Shown: one piece after another, positions 6,787 through 8,777 of the stretch
Numbering within the stretch: the first letter of the stretch is position 1
How the letters are laid out: each line of letters starts with the position of its first letter
DNA from: Syntrophomonadaceae bacterium
GTDB taxonomy: Bacteria > Bacillota > Dethiobacteria > PWVN01
Length of the DNA stretch: 8,777 bases
Direction: 5' to 3'
Assembly (NCBI GenBank): GCA_007136165.1
Contig: SLHK01000069.1
Coordinates: forward strand, 1-8,777
The notes under the pieces: model-generated
Databases searched by the model: none
What the model was told of the DNA's origin: nothing
Seen by the model: the letters and a program-made list of their open reading frames with translations, nothing else
Made by a program: the position numbers and the translations under genes

Positions 6787-7306
6787 CCGTTTAAAAAAAT
6801 TCTTTGACCCCAAAATTCATACCCGTTCCTTTTTAGGGAGCTGGTTTGTTTTGATGGTCTTTTGGATCCTCATCACCTGGACCTTCAATTACCAATCGCT
6901 GCTGGCGGGGATTCTGGGGTCTTACGGCCTGACCCGTTTCAACCGCTCCCTGATTATTGGCCCGTCGCAGCGCTTTTATATCACCCCGGAAACGGTATTT
7001 ATGTTCACCCGTTACCTGGGTTTGATGCTGGTGGCCATCGTCAAGGCCAACATCGATGTGGCCAAGATTGTCCTCCAGCGTCGGATGCCTATTTCCCCGG
7101 GGATTGTCAAATTCAAATCCGAGATCAAAAAGGATTTAAACAAGGTTATTCTGGCCAATTCCATTACCCTGACCCCCGGGACCCTGACCATCAGCATGGA
7201 GGAAGGTGTTTATGTGGTTCACTGCCTGACCCGGGAAAACGCTGAAGATGTCTGCCGGTGGAATATGGGGGAGGAATTGGCCGAGATAGAGCGAAGAGGG
7301 AGTTAA
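6755..7306 (+). CDS. mnhE: Mrp/Mnh antiporter subunit MnhE (MbhA-like)
   Basis: This is a small membrane subunit of Mrp-type Na+/H+ antiporters and of the related module in membrane-bound hydrogenases (MbhA). The protein has about 183 residues: a hydrophilic N-terminus of about 25 residues, two or more membrane helices in residues 26-110, and then a soluble C-terminal domain. The diagnostic SITLTPGTLTI is at about 138-148; the Thr-Pro pair there (T140-P141) corresponds to a position reported as important in Bacillus Mrp. GTG 6755 has AGGAG (6743-6747) 7 nt upstream; GTG 6764, after AGGTGG (6753-6758), is a close rival. Both lie inside moaC, and no later start would keep the first helix whole. 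The N-terminal extension makes it slightly longer than usual (about 160). Confidence 0.9.
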   Translation: MVKVETTGENSRLKKFFDPKIHTRSFLGSWFVLMVFWILITWTFNYQSLLAGILGSYGLTRFNRSLIIGPSQRFYITPETVFMFTRYLGLMLVAIVKANIDVAKIVLQRRMPISPGIVKFKSEIKKDLNKVILANSITLTPGTLTISMEEGVYVVHCLTRENAEDVCRWNMGEELAEIERRGS

Positions 7307-7316
7307 GCCATGGATT

Positions 7317-7324
7317 GGGGGGAG
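7317..7324 (+). promoter_or_regulatory. Ribosome binding site fixing the mnhF start at 7333
   Basis: GGGGGGAG lies 8 nt before ATG 7333. In-frame alternatives (GTG 7258, inside mnhE, and TTG 7315) have no comparable site and would add a non-family N-terminus. Confidence 0.6.
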
Positions 7325-7332
7325 AAAACCTT

Positions 7333-7599
7333 ATGCTCGTTAATTCCTTTATTATCTCCTGTATTGCTTTAACCCTGATGATCTTCTTTTCCTTTTTCAG
7401 AGCATACCGGGGCCCCACGGCGGCGGACCGGGTTATCGCCATCAACATCATCGGCACAAAGACGGTGGTCATTATCGCCCTGGTATCTTATATTTATTCT
7501 ATAGAATTTTTCCTGGACGTGGCCCTGGTCTATGCCCTCATCGCTTTTATTGCCCAGGTGGGCATTGCCAAATACCTGGAGAAGGGCGCCCTGCATTAA
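7333..7599 (+). CDS. mnhF: Mrp/Mnh antiporter subunit MnhF (MbhB-like)
   Basis: This 88-residue membrane protein with three predicted helices is one of the small subunits of Mrp antiporters. After the first helix comes the signature RAYRGPTAADRVIAIN. The aspartate in it is residue 32, the same number as the functionally important Asp of Bacillus MrpF. The length matches the family (about 90). The start at ATG 7333 leaves a 26-nt gap after mnhE. mnhG begins 13 nt after its stop. The family assignment is secure; the partner complex (stand-alone antiporter or enzyme-linked module) is not decided by this subunit. Confidence 0.93.
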   Translation: MLVNSFIISCIALTLMIFFSFFRAYRGPTAADRVIAINIIGTKTVVIIALVSYIYSIEFFLDVALVYALIAFIAQVGIAKYLEKGALH

Positions 7600-7612
7600 G
7601 GAGGCCTTGACA

Positions 7613-7942
7613 ATGATAACGGCAATTATTATATTTTTTCTGCTGGCGGGTATATTCTTTTTTTCCGTGGGGGTTGTGGGCCTGCTGCGGCTTCCCGATG
7701 TTTTCTGCCGCATGCATGCCACCACCAAATGCGATACCCTGGGGGCCGGCCTGATGCTCTTCGCCCTCATGATTTATCACGGGTTTGCCCCCGACAGCAT
7801 CAAGCTGGCCTTCATCATCTGCTTCATCTGGCTGACGAACCCCACAGCGGCCCATATCATTGCCAAGGCTTCTTACCAGGACAGGGTTAAGATGACGGAG
7901 GGAAGCTTTGAACTGGATTACTCCGAGGAGGAATCCGCATGA
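7613..7942 (+). CDS. mnhG: Mrp/Mnh antiporter subunit MnhG (MbhC-like)
   Basis: This 109-residue membrane protein has three predicted helices. It shows the MnhG hallmarks GLLRLPDVFCRMHATTKCDTLGA (residues 23-45) and FIWLTNPTAAHIIAKASY. Pro77 in LTNPTAAH corresponds to a conserved proline shown to matter in Bacillus MrpG. The C-terminal tail after about residue 90 is hydrophilic and acidic. ATG 7613 follows AAGGAGG (7598-7604) by 8 nt. The stop overlaps the next start by 4 nt (ATGA), typical of coupled translation of complex subunits. Confidence 0.94.
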   Translation: MITAIIIFFLLAGIFFFSVGVVGLLRLPDVFCRMHATTKCDTLGAGLMLFALMIYHGFAPDSIKLAFIICFIWLTNPTAAHIIAKASYQDRVKMTEGSFELDYSEEESA

Positions 7943-8190
7943 CTGAAATCCTGACCATGATTTTTCAGTACCTGCTTTTGATATTTCTGGTGGTCTGTGC
8001 CCTGGCCGTGGCCAGGACCCGGGACCTTCTGGGGGCTGTCATCATCTTTGCTTCCTACAGCCTGATTATGGCTATCGTCTGGCAGCAGCTGGAGGCCCCT
8101 GACGTGGCCATTACGGAGGCGGCCATCGGTGCGGGGGTTACGTCTCTTTTATTTATCGTGGTTATCAGTAAAACTAGGAGGATGGAATAA
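7939..8190 (+). CDS. MbhD-like subunit (DUF4040, MnhA C-terminal domain)
   Basis: This 83-residue membrane protein has three helices. It matches the MbhD/DUF4040 family, which in most bacterial Mrp systems is a domain near the C-terminus of the large MnhA subunit but is a separate gene in archaeal Mbh clusters. RTRDLLGAVIIFASYSLIMAIVW and the run APDVAITEAAIGAGVTSLLFI are diagnostic; the acidic pair in the latter sits in a membrane helix and is a likely ion-path element (inference). It overlaps mnhG by 4 nt, and the next gene starts on the last base of its stop codon (TAATG). The short length and its own ribosome site show it is a true stand-alone gene, not a fragment of a broken mnhA. Confidence 0.88.
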   Translation: MTEILTMIFQYLLLIFLVVCALAVARTRDLLGAVIIFASYSLIMAIVWQQLEAPDVAITEAAIGAGVTSLLFIVVISKTRRME

Positions 8191-8459
8191 TGCGGCAGCT
8201 GCTGGTAGTAATTTTCCTGGCCCTTATCGCCAACGTCTTGATTTTTACGGTGGTGGAGATGCCCCCCTTCGGTTCGCCGGAGAACCCCAGCAACAACCAT
8301 GTGAGCGGCAGGTTTGTGGAAAATGCCGTGGAAGAGACGGGGTCTTTGAACGTGGTGGCCAGCGTCATCACCGATTACCGGGCCTTTGACACCCTGGGGG
8401 AGGCCACGGTCCTCTTTGTGGCCATTGCAGCGGCCCTTTCCAACCTGAAAGCCCATTGA
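8190..8459 (+). CDS. MbhE-like subunit (distal MnhA C-terminal domain)
   Basis: This 89-residue protein corresponds to the extreme C-terminal part of MnhA, encoded separately as MbhE in archaeal membrane-bound hydrogenase operons. It has a first helix at about residues 3-22, an outside loop rich in Pro/Asn, then a second helix. The diagnostic motif is NVVASVITDYRAFDTLGEATVLFVAIAA. ATG 8190 shares one base with the preceding stop codon, and AGGAGG (8176-8181) lies 8 nt upstream. A 49-nt gap separates it from the MnhB gene. The order MbhD-MbhE-MnhB is the expected one for this module. Confidence 0.88.
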   Translation: MRQLLVVIFLALIANVLIFTVVEMPPFGSPENPSNNHVSGRFVENAVEETGSLNVVASVITDYRAFDTLGEATVLFVAIAAALSNLKAH

Positions 8460-8508
8460 CGGGAGTCAGGCAGCTTTTTTGAGCCGGGGATAAAGGGGAG
8501 AGGAAATC

Positions 8509-8777
8509 TTGGAAGACATTATCTTAACAATGATTGTCAGGCTGATCCTGCCTTTCATTCAAATCTACGGCTACTACATCATCATTCACGGCCACCTGTC
8601 TCCCGGGGGCGGGTTTCCCGGCGGGGCCATAATAGGGGCCAGCATGATCCTTTTTGCCCTGGCCTTTAACCTCAAAGAGGGCAGCAACAAGATATCCCAC
8701 GACACATCCACCATTCTGGAAAGCGGCGGTGCCCTCGTCTTTACCGGCCTGGGGCTTGTGGGTGTTTTTGCGGGGTC
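8509..8777 (+). CDS. mnhB: Mrp/Mnh antiporter subunit MnhB (MbhF-like), 3'-truncated
   Basis: This is the beginning of the MnhB membrane subunit; 89 codons are visible before the window ends, and the family is about 140 residues. The strongly conserved motif GHLSPGGGFPGG is at residues 28-39, after a first helix (RLILPFIQIYGYYIIIH). Further helices follow around 42-55 and from about 72. The start is TTG 8509, after the purine-rich AGAGGA (8499-8504). An internal ATG at 8530 would remove the EDIILTMIVR start that aligns with the family, so TTG is preferred. Antiporter subunits MnhC and MnhD would be expected next, outside the window. In a hydrogenase-type cluster, catalytic genes would follow those. 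Confidence 0.92.
   Translation, partial: MEDIILTMIVRLILPFIQIYGYYIIIHGHLSPGGGFPGGAIIGASMILFALAFNLKEGSNKISHDTSTILESGGALVFTGLGLVGVFAG

Noticed and set aside
7939..8459. Two fragments of a frameshifted or decayed mnhA
   Set aside because: Each small gene has its own start and ribosome site, complete family motifs and coupled overlaps, matching the natural MbhD/MbhE split.
8460..8508. Terminator between the MbhE-like gene and mnhB (T6 tract at 8475-8480)
   Set aside because: The T-run falls inside the possible loop between GGC and GCC rather than after a stem, and the flanking genes belong to one complex.
1..8777. Mobile element, phage, CRISPR or defence system
   Set aside because: No transposase, integrase, terminal repeats, direct-repeat array or nuclease motifs were seen; all genes are core energy or cofactor metabolism with similar codon use.

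Overview
The window reads as a chromosomal segment from an anaerobic, fairly GC-rich member of the Clostridia (Firmicutes). The evidence is the Rnf gene order C-D-G-E-A-B (the clostridial/acetogen order, not the proteobacterial A-B-C-D-G-E), the short RnfC of about 438 residues, strong AGGAGG-type Shine-Dalgarno sites, and repeated use of TTG start codons. All genes lie on the + strand and are tightly packed. No tRNA, rRNA, CRISPR array, insertion sequence or phage gene is visible.

Layout: (1) 1-1179, the 3' part of folC (folate metabolism), cut by the window start. (2) 1180-1356, the largest non-coding gap (177 nt), with an inverted repeat containing a Spo0A-box-like TGTCGAA and a TATAAT just upstream of rnfC. 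(3) 1357-6239, a complete rnfCDGEAB cluster for a membrane ferredoxin:NAD+ oxidoreductase that couples electron transfer to Na+ or H+ translocation. (4) 6310-6786, moaC (molybdenum cofactor synthesis). (5) 6755 to the end, the front part of an Mrp/Mbh-type cation/proton antiporter module in the order MnhE, MnhF, MnhG, MbhD-like (DUF4040), MbhE-like, MnhB. The last gene is cut by the window end.

How it fits together: RnfC holds the NADH/FMN site and RnfB the ferredoxin-facing iron-sulfur chain. RnfA and RnfE form the membrane [2Fe-2S] core, and RnfD and RnfG carry covalent FMN. The downstream subunits belong to the family that exchanges Na+ for H+, either as a stand-alone Mrp antiporter or as the ion-pumping half of a membrane-bound hydrogenase or formate dehydrogenase complex. 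The split MnhA C-terminus (two small genes before MnhB) resembles the archaeal Mbh arrangement, and moaC next door is compatible with a molybdenum/tungsten enzyme further downstream. That last step is inference, because the deciding genes are outside the window.

I do not see a wholly undescribed system here. The points most worth a second look are the Rnf-moaC-Mrp/Mbh neighbourhood, the 32-nt overlap of moaC with mnhE, and the control region ahead of rnfC.
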